DNA of 64,000 nucleotides, from assembly GCF_007993035.1 (NCBI RefSeq), contig NZ_VOOS01000004.1, positions 124,001 through 188,000 of the forward strand. Direction: 5' to 3'. Positions within the stretch are counted from its first letter, which is position 1, and each line of letters opens with the position of its first letter. This DNA is from Vicingus serpentipes (GTDB taxonomy: Bacteria > Bacteroidota > Bacteroidia > Flavobacteriales_E > Vicingaceae). Positions 24,720 to 33,631 of this stretch are shown here, in pieces. The notes under the pieces were generated by a model. It was not told where the DNA came from. It was given only the letters and a program-made list of their open reading frames with translations, and did no database searches. Position numbers and translations under genes: made by a program.

Positions 24720-27275
24720 ATGAAAAAAAATACATTTTTTATGTCATTTCTTTTGCTTTTAAGCTGGCAAGGAATGGCGCAAACAACTTTGTATCTTACA
24801 ACTTCAGGAGGAAGTTTTGCTACAGAAAAGTGGGTAGAAATCACAGATGGTCCTAACGGAACAGGAGCTGTTCTTTGGGCTCAAGGAAACGGAACTTATG
24901 GTGACGGTCAAGGTCTTGTAACTGATAGTGCCTTTACTATTGTTGATGGCACAACTTATTACATTAATTGTTATGATAGATATGCTGATAGTTGGGATGG
25001 CACCACTTACCAAATAAGAACAGCTCCAGCTGGAGGTGGAATTTTAATTGTCAATAATGGAGGGGTTTCTCCTGATGATGGGACTGATAATGACGCAGCT
25101 TCTACATGGGAAATAATGGATGATGAAAGAGAATCGTCTGAAGCTTTCTCGTATACTCCAGCTTCTTGTCTTCAACCAGGCAATTTAAATGTAAGTAATG
25201 TTACTTCGATATCTGCTGATTTAGCTTGGACTGAAAATGGAATTGCTTCTACATGGGATATAGAATGGGATACAACTGGCTTTACTCCTAGTACAGGAAA
25301 CATGATTACAGGAACATCTTCAAATCCATACAATTTGACTGGTTTATCTCCAGAAACATCTTATGAGTTTTATGTAAGAGCTGATTGTGGTGGTGCTAAT
25401 GGTACAAGTGCTTGGGTTGGACCTTTCTCTTTTACAACAACTTGTGCAACATACACACCAAATTATTTAGAAGATTTTACAATCTTTACTCCTAATTGTT
25501 GGAATGAAGCTGGTGATGGAACACCAACAACAGGATACACAGGTATCGGAACTGGAGAATGGAATCATACCCGTTATTTAAATATCGGAGCAGCTAATGA
25601 TGCTGTAAAAATTAACCTTTATAATGTTGGAACTAATGATTGGTTGTTATCTCCAATATTTGATTTATCTGCTGGAGGTTGGGAATTAGCGATTAATGCT
25701 GGAGTTACCTCATATAATGGTACAGCGTCTATCAATATGGGGTCTGATGACACTGTTCAAGTATTATTATCTGTTGATGGTGGGATTAACTGGTCAGCGA
25801 TTTACACATGGGATGTGAATAATCAACCAACGAATACAGGGTCTGCATATACTATAGATTTATCTGCCTATACAGGAATTAATAATCAGTTTGCAATATG
25901 GGCAACTGAAGGTTCTATTGATGATACTGAAGATTTTGATTTTCATATCAATGATTTTGAAATTAGAATTCCACCAACCTGTCCAGCTCCATCCTCTTTA
26001 ATTGCAATAAATATTGATGGCATTTCTGCTGATTTAGGTTGGACTGAAAATGGAACTGCTTCTACTTGGGATATTGAATGGGACACAACTGGCTTTTCTC
26101 CTGGTACAGGAAATATGATTACAGGAACATCTTCAAATCCATACAATTTAACAGGTTTAATCCCAGAAACATCTTATGAATTTTATGTTCAAGCTGATTG
26201 CGGTGGTTCTGGAACAAGTACTTGGGTTGGCCCATTTTCTTTTACAACAACCGTTTCTTGTCAAGCACCTAGTGCTATAATGGCTTTGGCTATTAACCCA
26301 ACTGATGCTTTAATTGGATGGTCTGAAAATGGTTCTGCAACATCATGGCAAGTAGAATGGGGGAATCTAGGGTTCTCTTTAGGTTCTGGTTTTTCTGAAG
26401 TAACCTCTTCAAATCCTTATTTATCTATGCCTTTAATGCCAGAAACTCCTTACGATTTTTATGTAAGATCTATTTGTGGTGCTGGAGATACAAGTGTTTG
26501 GGTTGGTCCATTTACATTTATGACGCCTTGTGTTGCTTCACCGATTACTACATTCCCGTGGACAGAGGATTTTGATGGAGAAACTACACCAAATATGCCT
26601 TGTGGTTGGATTGTTGATAATGCTAATGCAGATGCATATACTTGGGAAACAGGTACAAATCAACCAAATTCAGGTGCCAATGCAATGCAAGTAAGATGGA
26701 ATTCAGCAGAAGCTGCAAATGATTGGGCTTTTACTCCTGAATTACAATTGACAGGTGGTGTAACTTACCAATTATCATTTGCATTTAGTGTGGCTGGTAG
26801 TACATTCCCTGAAAAATTAAAAGTAATGTATGGTGCTGGACAAAATGTTGCTGGTATGACTGATTTATTATTTGATTCTACTATGACAAATACAACTTAT
26901 CAAACTGCAACAGCACTATTCACTCCTCCTACAACTGGTTCTTATTATGTTGGTTTCCACAATTACAGTGATGCCGATATGTTTAGAATTTATGTTGATG
27001 ATGTAACTGTTGATATCGCAACTGCTATTGAGGATAATATGTTAGCAAACAACATCAGTATCTACCCAAATCCAACAACTGGTATATTTACTATTGTTGG
27101 AACTGTTAAAAATACTTCTGTAAATGTTATGAGTATTACTGGAGAAGTTGTTTACCAAAACAATATTTCAGGAAATAATACAATAATAGACTTAAGCAAT
27201 AAAGCTAAAGGATTATATTTTGTTTCTATTTCAACTGAAAATGGAACAGAAACATACAAAATGGTAATTCAATAA
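24720..27275 (+). CDS. T9SS type A cargo protein with fibronectin III repeats
   Basis: An 851-aa secreted protein. A signal peptide (about 1-20) precedes a beta domain (20-145). Fibronectin type III modules lie near 150-240, 420-515 and 520-600, with a choice-of-anchor/MAM-like beta-sandwich between the first two (about 245-415) and another after the third (about 610-760). The C-terminal type A sorting domain starts at ISIYPNPTTGIF (about 779) and ends YKMVIQ, marking it for export by the type IX system and attachment to the surface. The first two FNIII modules are nearly identical (ASTWDIEWDTTGF, TGNMITGTSSNPYNLTGL), a recent internal duplication. It is probably an adhesin. Confidence 0.9.
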   Translation: MKKNTFFMSFLLLLSWQGMAQTTLYLTTSGGSFATEKWVEITDGPNGTGAVLWAQGNGTYGDGQGLVTDSAFTIVDGTTYYINCYDRYADSWDGTTYQIRTAPAGGGILIVNNGGVSPDDGTDNDAASTWEIMDDERESSEAFSYTPASCLQPGNLNVSNVTSISADLAWTENGIASTWDIEWDTTGFTPSTGNMITGTSSNPYNLTGLSPETSYEFYVRADCGGANGTSAWVGPFSFTTTCATYTPNYLEDFTIFTPNCWNEAGDGTPTTGYTGIGTGEWNHTRYLNIGAANDAVKINLYNVGTNDWLLSPIFDLSAGGWELAINAGVTSYNGTASINMGSDDTVQVLLSVDGGINWSAIYTWDVNNQPTNTGSAYTIDLSAYTGINNQFAIWATEGSIDDTEDFDFHINDFEIRIPPTCPAPSSLIAINIDGISADLGWTENGTASTWDIEWDTTGFSPGTGNMITGTSSNPYNLTGLIPETSYEFYVQADCGGSGTSTWVGPFSFTTTVSCQAPSAIMALAINPTDALIGWSENGSATSWQVEWGNLGFSLGSGFSEVTSSNPYLSMPLMPETPYDFYVRSICGAGDTSVWVGPFTFMTPCVASPITTFPWTEDFDGETTPNMPCGWIVDNANADAYTWETGTNQPNSGANAMQVRWNSAEAANDWAFTPELQLTGGVTYQLSFAFSVAGSTFPEKLKVMYGAGQNVAGMTDLLFDSTMTNTTYQTATALFTPPTTGSYYVGFHNYSDADMFRIYVDDVTVDIATAIEDNMLANNISIYPNPTTGIFTIVGTVKNTSVNVMSITGEVVYQNNISGNNTIIDLSNKAKGLYFVSISTENGTETYKMVIQ

Positions 27276-27292
27276 TTATCACACATCTAAAC

Positions 27293-27329
27293 AAAAAAAG
27301 GCTTGATACACATGTATCAAGCCTTTTTT
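27293..27329. terminator. Bidirectional terminator between the T9SS cargo gene and trpS
   Basis: An inverted repeat (GGCTTGATACA at 27300-27310 with TGTATCAAGCC at 27313-27323) has A7 before it and T6 after it, so it works as a U-tailed hairpin on both strands between two convergent genes. Confidence 0.9.
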
Positions 27330-27348
27330 ATAATAACTAACCTTAATT

Positions 27349-28317
27349 TTAATATCCTAACCTTTCTCTAACTCTTTTTAAAACTGGTCGAGCCACTTTT
27401 CTTGCTTTTTCAGCTCCTATTTGAAGCTCTTTTTCCAATTCATCTAGATTCTCAATATAATAATTAAATCGTTCTCTTTCTGCTTTAAATCGGTGGCAAA
27501 TTAATTCAAACAATTCTTGTTTAGCATGTCCGTAACCAAAATTACCTGCTAAATATTTAGCTTTTAAATCAGCTATTTGTTCATGAGTTGCTACCAATTT
27601 AAAAATTGCAAACACATTACAAGTATCTGGATTTTTAGGTTCTTCTAGCGGAGTACTATCTGTTTCAATACTCATTATTTGTTTTCTTAATTGTTTATCG
27701 TTTAAGAAAATATTAATAATGTTATTTTTTGATTTACTCATTTTTGCACCATCGATACCAGGAATCAACATCGTATCTTCTTGAATTTTAGCCTCTGGCG
27801 GAACTAAAGTATCTCCCATCTGATGATTGAAGCGATTGGCAACATCTCTTGTCATTTCTAAATGCTGCAATTGGTCTTTCCCTACAGGAACAAGTTCTGC
27901 GTCATATAATAATATATCAGCAGCCATCAACATTGGATAAGTAAATAATCCAGAGTTCACATCCTCTAATCTATCAGCTTTATCTTTAAATGAATGAGCT
28001 AATGTTAATCTTTGATAAGGGAAAAAACAACTTAAATACCAAGACAATTCTGCCACCTCAGGAATATCAGACTGACGATAAAAAACAGTTGTTTCTGGAT
28101 TTAATCCACAAGCCAACCATACAGCTGCAGTGTTATTGGTGTTTTCTTTTAATGTTTTCGCATCTTTTATTTGCGTAAGCGAATGCATATCCGCTATAAA
28201 TAAAAACGCATCATTTTTAGGGTTATTTGCCATTTCTATAGCTGGTAATATTGCCCCTAATAAATTTCCTAAGTGTGGTGTTCCTGTACTTTGAACCCCT
28301 GTTAATATTCTTGCCAT
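27349..28317 (-). CDS. trpS: Tryptophanyl-tRNA synthetase
   Basis: Class I aminoacyl-tRNA synthetase charging tRNA-Trp. The 322-aa protein has the HIGH-like motif TPHLGNLLGA (about 13-22) and KMSKSKN (about 194-200), and ends with a basic tail. It diverges from plsC. Its -7 box ends only 4 bases before the ATG, so the mRNA is probably leaderless. Confidence 0.97.
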   Translation of the reverse strand: MARILTGVQSTGTPHLGNLLGAILPAIEMANNPKNDAFLFIADMHSLTQIKDAKTLKENTNNTAAVWLACGLNPETTVFYRQSDIPEVAELSWYLSCFFPYQRLTLAHSFKDKADRLEDVNSGLFTYPMLMAADILLYDAELVPVGKDQLQHLEMTRDVANRFNHQMGDTLVPPEAKIQEDTMLIPGIDGAKMSKSKNNIINIFLNDKQLRKQIMSIETDSTPLEEPKNPDTCNVFAIFKLVATHEQIADLKAKYLAGNFGYGHAKQELFELICHRFKAERERFNYYIENLDELEKELQIGAEKARKVARPVLKRVRERLGY

Positions 28318-28321
28318 GTTG

Positions 28322-28329
28322 CAAAAATA
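28322..28329 (-). promoter_or_regulatory. -7 box for trpS
   Basis: TATTTTTG on the minus strand matches TAnnTTTG and is separated from the trpS ATG by 4 bases (CAAC). A start point at the usual distance would fall on or beside the start codon. Confidence 0.6.
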
Positions 28330-28389
28330 GCTTTTTAAGAGTAAATTCTAAGATATTTTTTGAATAGCTATTTAGTACTTTGTTTTTTT

Positions 28390-28397
28390 TACCTTTG
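28390..28397 (+). promoter_or_regulatory. -7 box for plsC
   Basis: TACCTTTG matches TAnnTTTG and ends 6 bases before the ATG at 28404. It also excludes the longer frame that begins at 28380, upstream of the box. Confidence 0.6.
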
Positions 28398-28403
28398 CTG
28401 CTT

Positions 28404-29150
28404 ATGAAAAAAATTAAAGAAATCATTGGAGGGCTATGGAAAATCTATATTTTTTTTTGGTTTACTTTACTCCTATTAATTCTTTACCCTATTTATTTAG
28501 TTTTTCTATTAAATGACAAACATTTTCACAAAGGTTTTAAATTGCTCCGCTGGCATACTGGTTTACTGATGTATATTTCAGGAATATTTACAACTGTTAA
28601 AAACAAACATTATTTACAAAAAGGACAAGCGTATGTTTACGCTCCAAATCATTCTTCCTATTTAGATATTGTAATATTATATCAAACCTTTTCCGAGTAC
28701 TTTGTATTTATGGGGAAAAAAGAACTTGCAAGCGTGCCTGTTTTCAATATTTTCTTCAAAAAAATGAATGTAACTGTTGATAGAAAAAGTAGCATGTCAG
28801 GTAAAAGAGCAATGGATAGATGTGCAACTGAAATCGACAAAGGACATAGTGTTGTTATGTTTCCTGAGGGAACAATTCCTGACAACGCTCCAATATTAGG
28901 TAGATTTAAAGTCGGTGCTTTTAAATTAGCTATTGACAAGCAAGTACCAATTGTTCCAATAACAATGCCTAGCAACTATAAACGATTAGAAATGAAAGGT
29001 TTATTTTCTGGTAAAGCAAGTCCAGGAATTGCAAAGGTGGTAATTCATGAGCCAATTTCTACGATTGGTATGACAGAAGAAGATATTCCAACACTTCAAA
29101 GTAAAGTTTATAATATCATTAATTCAGAGTTAAAAGAAGCTGGGTTGTAA
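28404..29150 (+). CDS. plsC: 1-acyl-sn-glycerol-3-phosphate acyltransferase
   Basis: Adds the second acyl chain in phospholipid synthesis at the inner membrane. With the ATG at 28404 the protein has 248 aa: a membrane helix near 15-36, the catalytic HxxxxD motif HSSYLD (83-88), and FPEGT (153-157) that contacts the phosphate. It is convergent with rnc, with no gap between the stops. Related lyso-lipid acyltransferases share these motifs, so the exact acceptor is inferred. Confidence 0.9.
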   Translation: MKKIKEIIGGLWKIYIFFWFTLLLLILYPIYLVFLLNDKHFHKGFKLLRWHTGLLMYISGIFTTVKNKHYLQKGQAYVYAPNHSSYLDIVILYQTFSEYFVFMGKKELASVPVFNIFFKKMNVTVDRKSSMSGKRAMDRCATEIDKGHSVVMFPEGTIPDNAPILGRFKVGAFKLAIDKQVPIVPITMPSNYKRLEMKGLFSGKASPGIAKVVIHEPISTIGMTEEDIPTLQSKVYNIINSELKEAGL

Positions 29151-29846
29151 TTAATCTTCTTTCTCTTTAAGGAATTGTTCCGCAGCTAATTGTTCTGCTT
29201 TCTTTTTGCTTATAGCTTCACCTTTACCCTTTAGTTGATTTTCAATAAATAGCTTTGCTAAATAAATTTTAGATTGTCCTTGCTCTATCTCTTCAATTTC
29301 AAACTCAAATTTTAGTTTATTTTTTTGAGCCCATTCTATTGCTCTACTCTTAAAATCAGTTTCATTTTCAATTACTTCATTCAATTCAACGTGATTTTGA
29401 AGTAATTTATTTAAAATGAAAAATTCAGCTTTATTGTAGCCTTTATCTAAAAAAATAGCACCAATTAAAGCTTCTAAAGCATCGCCATAAATCGACTTTG
29501 ATTCTCTATCGAGATTAGAAATAACTAACTCAGTTAATCCAATTTTTTCAGCTAAATTATTTAGAAATTGTCTTCTAACTAATTTAGATCTCAATTGGGT
29601 TAAAAAGCCTTCATCTTTAAATGGAAACTTTGAATAAATATAATTTGAAATTACAGCATCGAGTATTGCATCTCCTAAAAATTCGAGGCGCTCATTACTT
29701 TCGAAAGGCTGTTTATCTTCATCTATTAATATAGATTTATGAGTAAACGCTTGTTCGTATAAAGATATTTTATCGGGATAAAAACCTAATATGCGCTCAA
29801 GTTTGAGCGCATATTCAGATTTTTTTTTAAAGAAATTTATTGCCAT
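29151..29846 (-). CDS. rnc: Ribonuclease III
   Basis: Double-strand-specific RNase that processes rRNA precursors and structured mRNAs. The 231-aa protein has the signature NERLEFLGDAILD (51-63), the second catalytic acidic segment GDALEALIGAIFLD (about 130-143) and a C-terminal double-stranded RNA-binding domain (about 163-228). It is the last gene of the acpP-fabF-rnc unit, 31 bases after fabF, a common order in Bacteroidota. Confidence 0.96.
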   Translation of the reverse strand: MAINFFKKKSEYALKLERILGFYPDKISLYEQAFTHKSILIDEDKQPFESNERLEFLGDAILDAVISNYIYSKFPFKDEGFLTQLRSKLVRRQFLNNLAEKIGLTELVISNLDRESKSIYGDALEALIGAIFLDKGYNKAEFFILNKLLQNHVELNEVIENETDFKSRAIEWAQKNKLKFEFEIEEIEQGQSKIYLAKLFIENQLKGKGEAISKKKAEQLAAEQFLKEKED

Positions 29847-29877
29847 AAAGGGTTAACCTTTTATGGGAAAAGTAATC

Positions 29878-31131
29878 TTAAGCTTCATACTTTTTAAATA
29901 TTACAGAAGCATTGTGGCCTCCGAAACCAAAAGTATTACTTAAAGCAGCTCTAACTTCTCTCTTTTGAGCCTTATTAAACGTAAAGTTTAATTTAGGGTC
30001 AAATGCTTCATCATCTGTGAAGTGATTAATCGTTGGAGGCACTATATTTTCTTTAACAGCCATTAATGTTGCAACTGCCTCAATAGCCCCTGCTGCACCT
30101 AATAAATGGCCTGTCATTGATTTTGTTGAACTAATATTTAAGTTATAAGCATGATCAGCAAATACACTTAAAATAGCTTGAGATTCAGCAACATCTCCTA
30201 ATGGAGTAGATGTTCCGTGAACATTGATATAATCAATATCTTCTGGTTTTAATCCAGCATCATCTAAAGCAGCTAACATTACGTTTTTAGCTCCTAATCC
30301 TTCTGGATGAGGTGCTGTCATATGGTGAGCATCAGCAGACATTCCTCCACCAACTATTTCAGCATAAATTGTTGCTCCTCTTTTAATTGCGTGCTCATAT
30401 TCTTCAAGAATAACAGAAACTCCACCTTCTCCCATTACAAACCCATCTCTTTCTTTATCAAAAGGACGAGAAGCCGTTTCTGGAGAATCGTTTCTAGTTG
30501 ATAAGGCATGCATTGCATTAAAACCTCCCATTCCAGCTTCATAAATAGAAGCTTCAGAACCCCCTGAAACAAAAACGTCTGCTTTTCCTAATCTGATATA
30601 GTTAAAAGCATCTATTAATGCATTGGTAGAAGAAGCACAAGCCGCAACTGTTGTAAAGTTTGGTCCTCTAAAACCATATTCCATAGATATTAATCCTGAA
30701 GCTATATCAGCTATCATTTTAGGAATAAAAAATGGATTGAATCGAGGAGTTCCATCTCCACCAACAAAGTTTGAAACTTCATCTTGGAATGTTTTAATTC
30801 CTCCAATACCAGAACCCCAAATAACACCAACTCTATCTTTATTCACCGTTTCTAAATCAATTTTAGAATCAGCTACAGCTTCTTTAGCTGCTATTAAAGC
30901 AAATTGTGTGTAAGGGTCAATTTTTCTTGCTTCTTTTCTATCAAAATAATCTGCAACATCATAATCTTTAACTTCACAAGCAAATTGTGTTTTGAATTTT
31001 GATGCATCAAATCGAGTTATAGGCGCACATCCACTAACCCCTTTTTTAAGATTTTCCCATGTTTCAGGAAAAGTTTTTCCTAGAGGAGTTATGGCTCCTA
31101 TACCTGTTACTACTACTCTTCTTAATTCCAT
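29878..31131 (-). CDS. fabF: 3-oxoacyl-ACP synthase II
   Basis: Elongating condensing enzyme of type II fatty acid synthesis. The 417-aa protein has the catalytic cysteine C165 (AACASSTNA) and histidines H305 (VHGTSTPLGD) and H342 (GHLLGAAGAIE). It lies between acpP, which carries its substrate, and rnc. A terminator-like hairpin in the acpP-fabF gap probably lowers its expression relative to acpP. Confidence 0.97.
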   Translation of the reverse strand: MELRRVVVTGIGAITPLGKTFPETWENLKKGVSGCAPITRFDASKFKTQFACEVKDYDVADYFDRKEARKIDPYTQFALIAAKEAVADSKIDLETVNKDRVGVIWGSGIGGIKTFQDEVSNFVGGDGTPRFNPFFIPKMIADIASGLISMEYGFRGPNFTTVAACASSTNALIDAFNYIRLGKADVFVSGGSEASIYEAGMGGFNAMHALSTRNDSPETASRPFDKERDGFVMGEGGVSVILEEYEHAIKRGATIYAEIVGGGMSADAHHMTAPHPEGLGAKNVMLAALDDAGLKPEDIDYINVHGTSTPLGDVAESQAILSVFADHAYNLNISSTKSMTGHLLGAAGAIEAVATLMAVKENIVPPTINHFTDDEAFDPKLNFTFNKAQKREVRAALSNTFGFGGHNASVIFKKYEA

Positions 31132-31165
31132 TTAAGAAACATTAAATATTGATAATATAAAACAG

Positions 31166-31193
31166 AAAAAGCTTTGAATTAGATATTCAAAGC
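31166..31193 (-). terminator. Terminator-like hairpin between acpP and fabF
   Basis: A perfect 9-bp stem (31171-31179 with 31185-31193) around a 5-base loop is followed on the minus strand by TTTTTCTGTTTT. It should end a share of transcripts after acpP, so that acpP is made in excess over fabF and rnc. Confidence 0.75.
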
Positions 31194-31220
31194 AATTTCA
31201 TTTAACCTAATAAAGGCTTA

Positions 31221-31457
31221 TTACTTAGCGTTATCTTCGATGTATTTAACAGCATCTCCAACAGTAGCAATTTTTTCAGCTTGATCATCTGGAATTGCAA
31301 TATTGAATTCTTTTTCGAATTCCATAATTAATTCAACTGTATCAAGAGAATCAGCTCCTAAATCATTTGTGAAGCTAGCTTCAGCTGTTACTTCGTTTTC
31401 GTCAACACCTAATTTGTCAACAATAATTGATACTACTCTTCCTTTAATATCTGACAT
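31221..31457 (-). CDS. acpP: Acyl carrier protein
   Basis: Carries acyl chains on a 4'-phosphopantetheine arm in fatty acid synthesis. The 78-aa acidic protein has the attachment serine S37 in [10 protein letters not shown]. It is the first gene of acpP-fabF-rnc. The leader holds TTTCTTTG near 31506-31499, seven of eight positions of a -7 box, with a TTG about 20 bases further up. Confidence 0.98.
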   Translation of the reverse strand: MSDIKGRVVSIIVDKLGVDENEVTAEASFTNDLGADSLDTVELIMEFEKEFNIAIPDDQAEKIATVGDAVKYIEDNAK

Positions 31458-31543
31458 GTTATTTAGTTTTTAAATTTATTTTTAATCTTAATAGTTTGCA
31501 AAGAAAATTATTTCTGTGAATATAGACAAATTATTTTGAATTA

Positions 31544-32203
31544 TTAATACACAATCATTACTTCTTCAAGGGGCTTTCTTCTGATATCAGGCACTTGAGC
31601 GTCTTTTGAAGGATAGCCAACAGGTATTAATAAAAATGGGCGTTCGTTTTCTGGGCGATTTAATAGTTTGGTTAAAAAATTCATTGGACTTGGTGTGTGC
31701 GTTAATGCGATTAAGCCTGCATTATGTATTGCTGTTAAAAGCATCCCTGTAGCCAAGCCAACAGATTCATTTACATAATAGTTGTTCACTTTTTCTCCTT
31801 TAACCATTTCGTAAGCTCTTTTACAAACTATAATTAAATAAGGTGCTGTTTCTAAAAAAGGTTTGTGCCAATCGGTAGCAAATGTTTCCAAATCTTTTAG
31901 CCATCGCTCGCTCATCCTTCCATGGTAGTTTTCATATTCTTCTTTTTCGGCAGCTTCACGTATTTTCTTTTTCATTTCTGGATTTGCTACCACACAAAAT
32001 GTCCAAGGTTGTTTGTGCGCGCCCGATGGTGCTGTGGAAGCTGCTTTTATAATGTTTTCAATTACTTTAATATCTACAGGTTCATCAGAAAAATCTCGTA
32101 CAGTTCTTCTTTGATCTAACCAATTAAAGTACTCTTCACTTTTTATTAACTGCTCTTGGGGTTTAATCTCTTTTCTTTTATAAGGGATAAATTTATCTTC
32201 CAT
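31544..32203 (-). CDS. Nitroreductase family protein
   Basis: A 219-aa FMN-dependent oxidoreductase of the nitroreductase superfamily. The N-terminal RRTVRDFSDEPVD (about 32-44) and APSGAHKQPWTFCVV (about 58-72) form the flavin site; SVGLATGMLLTAIHNAGL (about 145-162) is the conserved helix. The substrate is not predictable; related proteins include iodotyrosine-deiodinase-like and quinone reductases. It is divergent from purN. Confidence 0.9.
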   Translation of the reverse strand: MEDKFIPYKRKEIKPQEQLIKSEEYFNWLDQRRTVRDFSDEPVDIKVIENIIKAASTAPSGAHKQPWTFCVVANPEMKKKIREAAEKEEYENYHGRMSERWLKDLETFATDWHKPFLETAPYLIIVCKRAYEMVKGEKVNNYYVNESVGLATGMLLTAIHNAGLIALTHTPSPMNFLTKLLNRPENERPFLLIPVGYPSKDAQVPDIRRKPLEEVMIVY

Positions 32204-32209
32204 AATAGT

Positions 32210-32217
32210 TACTTTTG
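32210..32217 (+). promoter_or_regulatory. -7 box for purN
   Basis: TACTTTTG matches TAnnTTTG. Transcription would start near 32224, which rules out the upstream TTG at 32223 as start and supports the ATG at 32241. Confidence 0.6.
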
Positions 32218-32240
32218 AGGTATTGAAATTAGTAAAAAAA

Positions 32241-32816
32241 ATGACAAAAAAAATAGCTGTTTTTGCTTCGGGTAGTGGTTCTAATGCTGAGAATATTTTT
32301 AATTATTTTAAAAATAATGACAAAGTAACCATATCGTTAATTTTAACTAACAACCCTACCGCTGGTGTTATTGAACGAGCTAATCGGTTAAATATTCCTT
32401 TTGTTGTTTTTGATAAAAATGCTTTTAAAAACACCAATGAAATTGTAAAGCTATTACAAGAAAACAACATTGATTTAGTAGTGTTGGCTGGTTTTTTATG
32501 GTTAATACCAGAAAATTTAATTGAAGCTTTTCCCAATAAAATTGTAAACATACATCCGGCATTATTACCAAAATATGGCGGCAAAGGAATGTTTGGCGAC
32601 AATGTGCACAAGGCAGTAGTAGAACATAAAGAAACCGAAACAGGTATTACCATACATTTTGTAAACCAACATTACGATGAGGGCAAAGTTATTTTCCAAG
32701 CTAAATGTAAAGTTTTACCAACGGATACTTTTGAGGAAGTAGCTTCAAAAATTCATGCTTTAGAATATGAACACTTTCCGAAAGTAATTGCGGATTTGCT
32801 CTTGACTTTCTCATAA
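32241..32816 (+). CDS. purN: Phosphoribosylglycinamide formyltransferase
   Basis: Third step of de novo purine synthesis, transferring a formyl group from 10-formyl-THF to GAR. The 191-aa protein begins with the phosphate loop VFASGSGSNAENI and has NIHPALLPKYGGKGMFG (about 101-117, with the catalytic Asn and His) and the aspartate in NQHYDEGKVI (about 139-148). It is transcribed alone and is followed by the cassette-like unit at 32.88 kb. Confidence 0.96.
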   Translation: MTKKIAVFASGSGSNAENIFNYFKNNDKVTISLILTNNPTAGVIERANRLNIPFVVFDKNAFKNTNEIVKLLQENNIDLVVLAGFLWLIPENLIEAFPNKIVNIHPALLPKYGGKGMFGDNVHKAVVEHKETETGITIHFVNQHYDEGKVIFQAKCKVLPTDTFEEVASKIHALEYEHFPKVIADLLLTFS

Positions 32817-32893
32817 AAATCAGCTACCTTCATTTATCAACCGATTAAATCGCATTGAAACGCGACTTAGACAGGCGTTATAACCAATTGAAA

Positions 32894-33433
32894 ATGAAAA
32901 AAATAATATTCATAACCATATTAGCATTGATAACTTATGGGCAATGTTTTAGTCAATCTAACACTCCTATTTTTATCGGATTTCAGCCAAACATTACAGT
33001 TGAACCATTCTATGACAAAGGCGAATTTGACTTAGATATTGCTCCTGTGGTTTTTGAAGCTTCTGTAGGCTTAAGAACAAACATTAAAATTTCACCGATT
33101 GTTAATTATCATTTTGGAGGAACAACTAATGGAGTTTCTGATATTGGAGTTTTTAGTGTTTTGCCAATCTTCATTAAATCCAAGGAAGCTAAAAATGAAA
33201 GGCCCTATGGATTCTACCTAGGGCCGGTGATTGGTTTTGGAAGGAATTTAATTAACAGTCATTATACAACTACATTAAGCATAGAACCTGGATATATGTT
33301 TGAGACTAAAAACCGATTTACGATTTCCATGGGATTGCAATTAGGTGGATCATATTTCTCATACGATAAAGAACCTAATAAATGGGTTATTCATTGGGGG
33401 CCAAAATTCAGCTTTGGTTTTTGGATAAACTAA
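32894..33433 (+). CDS. Small exported beta-rich protein of unknown function
   Basis: With the ATG at 32894 the protein has 179 aa, starting with a signal peptide (MKKIIFITILALITYGQCFS) and continuing with alternating beta-strand sequence ending GPKFSFGFWIN, an aromatic-terminated barrel-like end. A longer frame to 32855 would translate the recombination-like site and is rejected. No family is recognised. It is the only gene of the cassette-like unit between purN and a convergent polysaccharide deacetylase gene. Confidence 0.7.
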   Translation: MKKIIFITILALITYGQCFSQSNTPIFIGFQPNITVEPFYDKGEFDLDIAPVVFEASVGLRTNIKISPIVNYHFGGTTNGVSDIGVFSVLPIFIKSKEAKNERPYGFYLGPVIGFGRNLINSHYTTTLSIEPGYMFETKNRFTISMGLQLGGSYFSYDKEPNKWVIHWGPKFSFGFWIN

Positions 33434-33460
33434 AATGAAAATAAGACTGGCTATAACACT

Positions 33461-33631
33461 GTATATAGCAAATAGGGCGTTCGGTGGTTTACGAAAGTGT
33501 TGCTATTTACAAACACCGCCAAATCGTTTATTTGGCTTTTAAGAATGAATAAGATAAAAACAAAATGCAACGCTTTGGCTAAGCGCAAACTTTATAGTTT
33601 TTCTGTATCTTTTGCCCTAAATGCCATATAC
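33461..33631. repeat. Long-range inverted repeat with internal hairpins (attC-like fold)
   Basis: GTATATAGCAAATAGGGC (33461-33478) is matched by the reverse complement of GCCCTAAATGCCATATAC (33614-33631) at 15 of 18 positions. Between these arms lie three smaller hairpins: CGGTGGTTT with AAACACCG (near 33482 and 33511), GCCAAAT with ATTTGGC (33518-33536), and CGCTT with AAGCG (near 33571-33585). Such a branched single-strand fold is characteristic of large integron attC sites, but other structured repeats could look alike. Confidence 0.6.
33518..33540 (+). terminator. Hairpin with T-tail after the cassette-like gene
   Basis: A perfect 7-bp stem, GCCAAAT (33518-33524) with ATTTGGC (33530-33536), loop CGTTT, followed by TTTT. 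It could terminate transcription of the gene ending at 33433 as well as being part of the folded repeat. Confidence 0.5.

Noticed and set aside
25150-26600. Repeats suggesting a CRISPR or satellite array
   Set aside because: They are coding fibronectin III modules of about 90 residues in one open frame.
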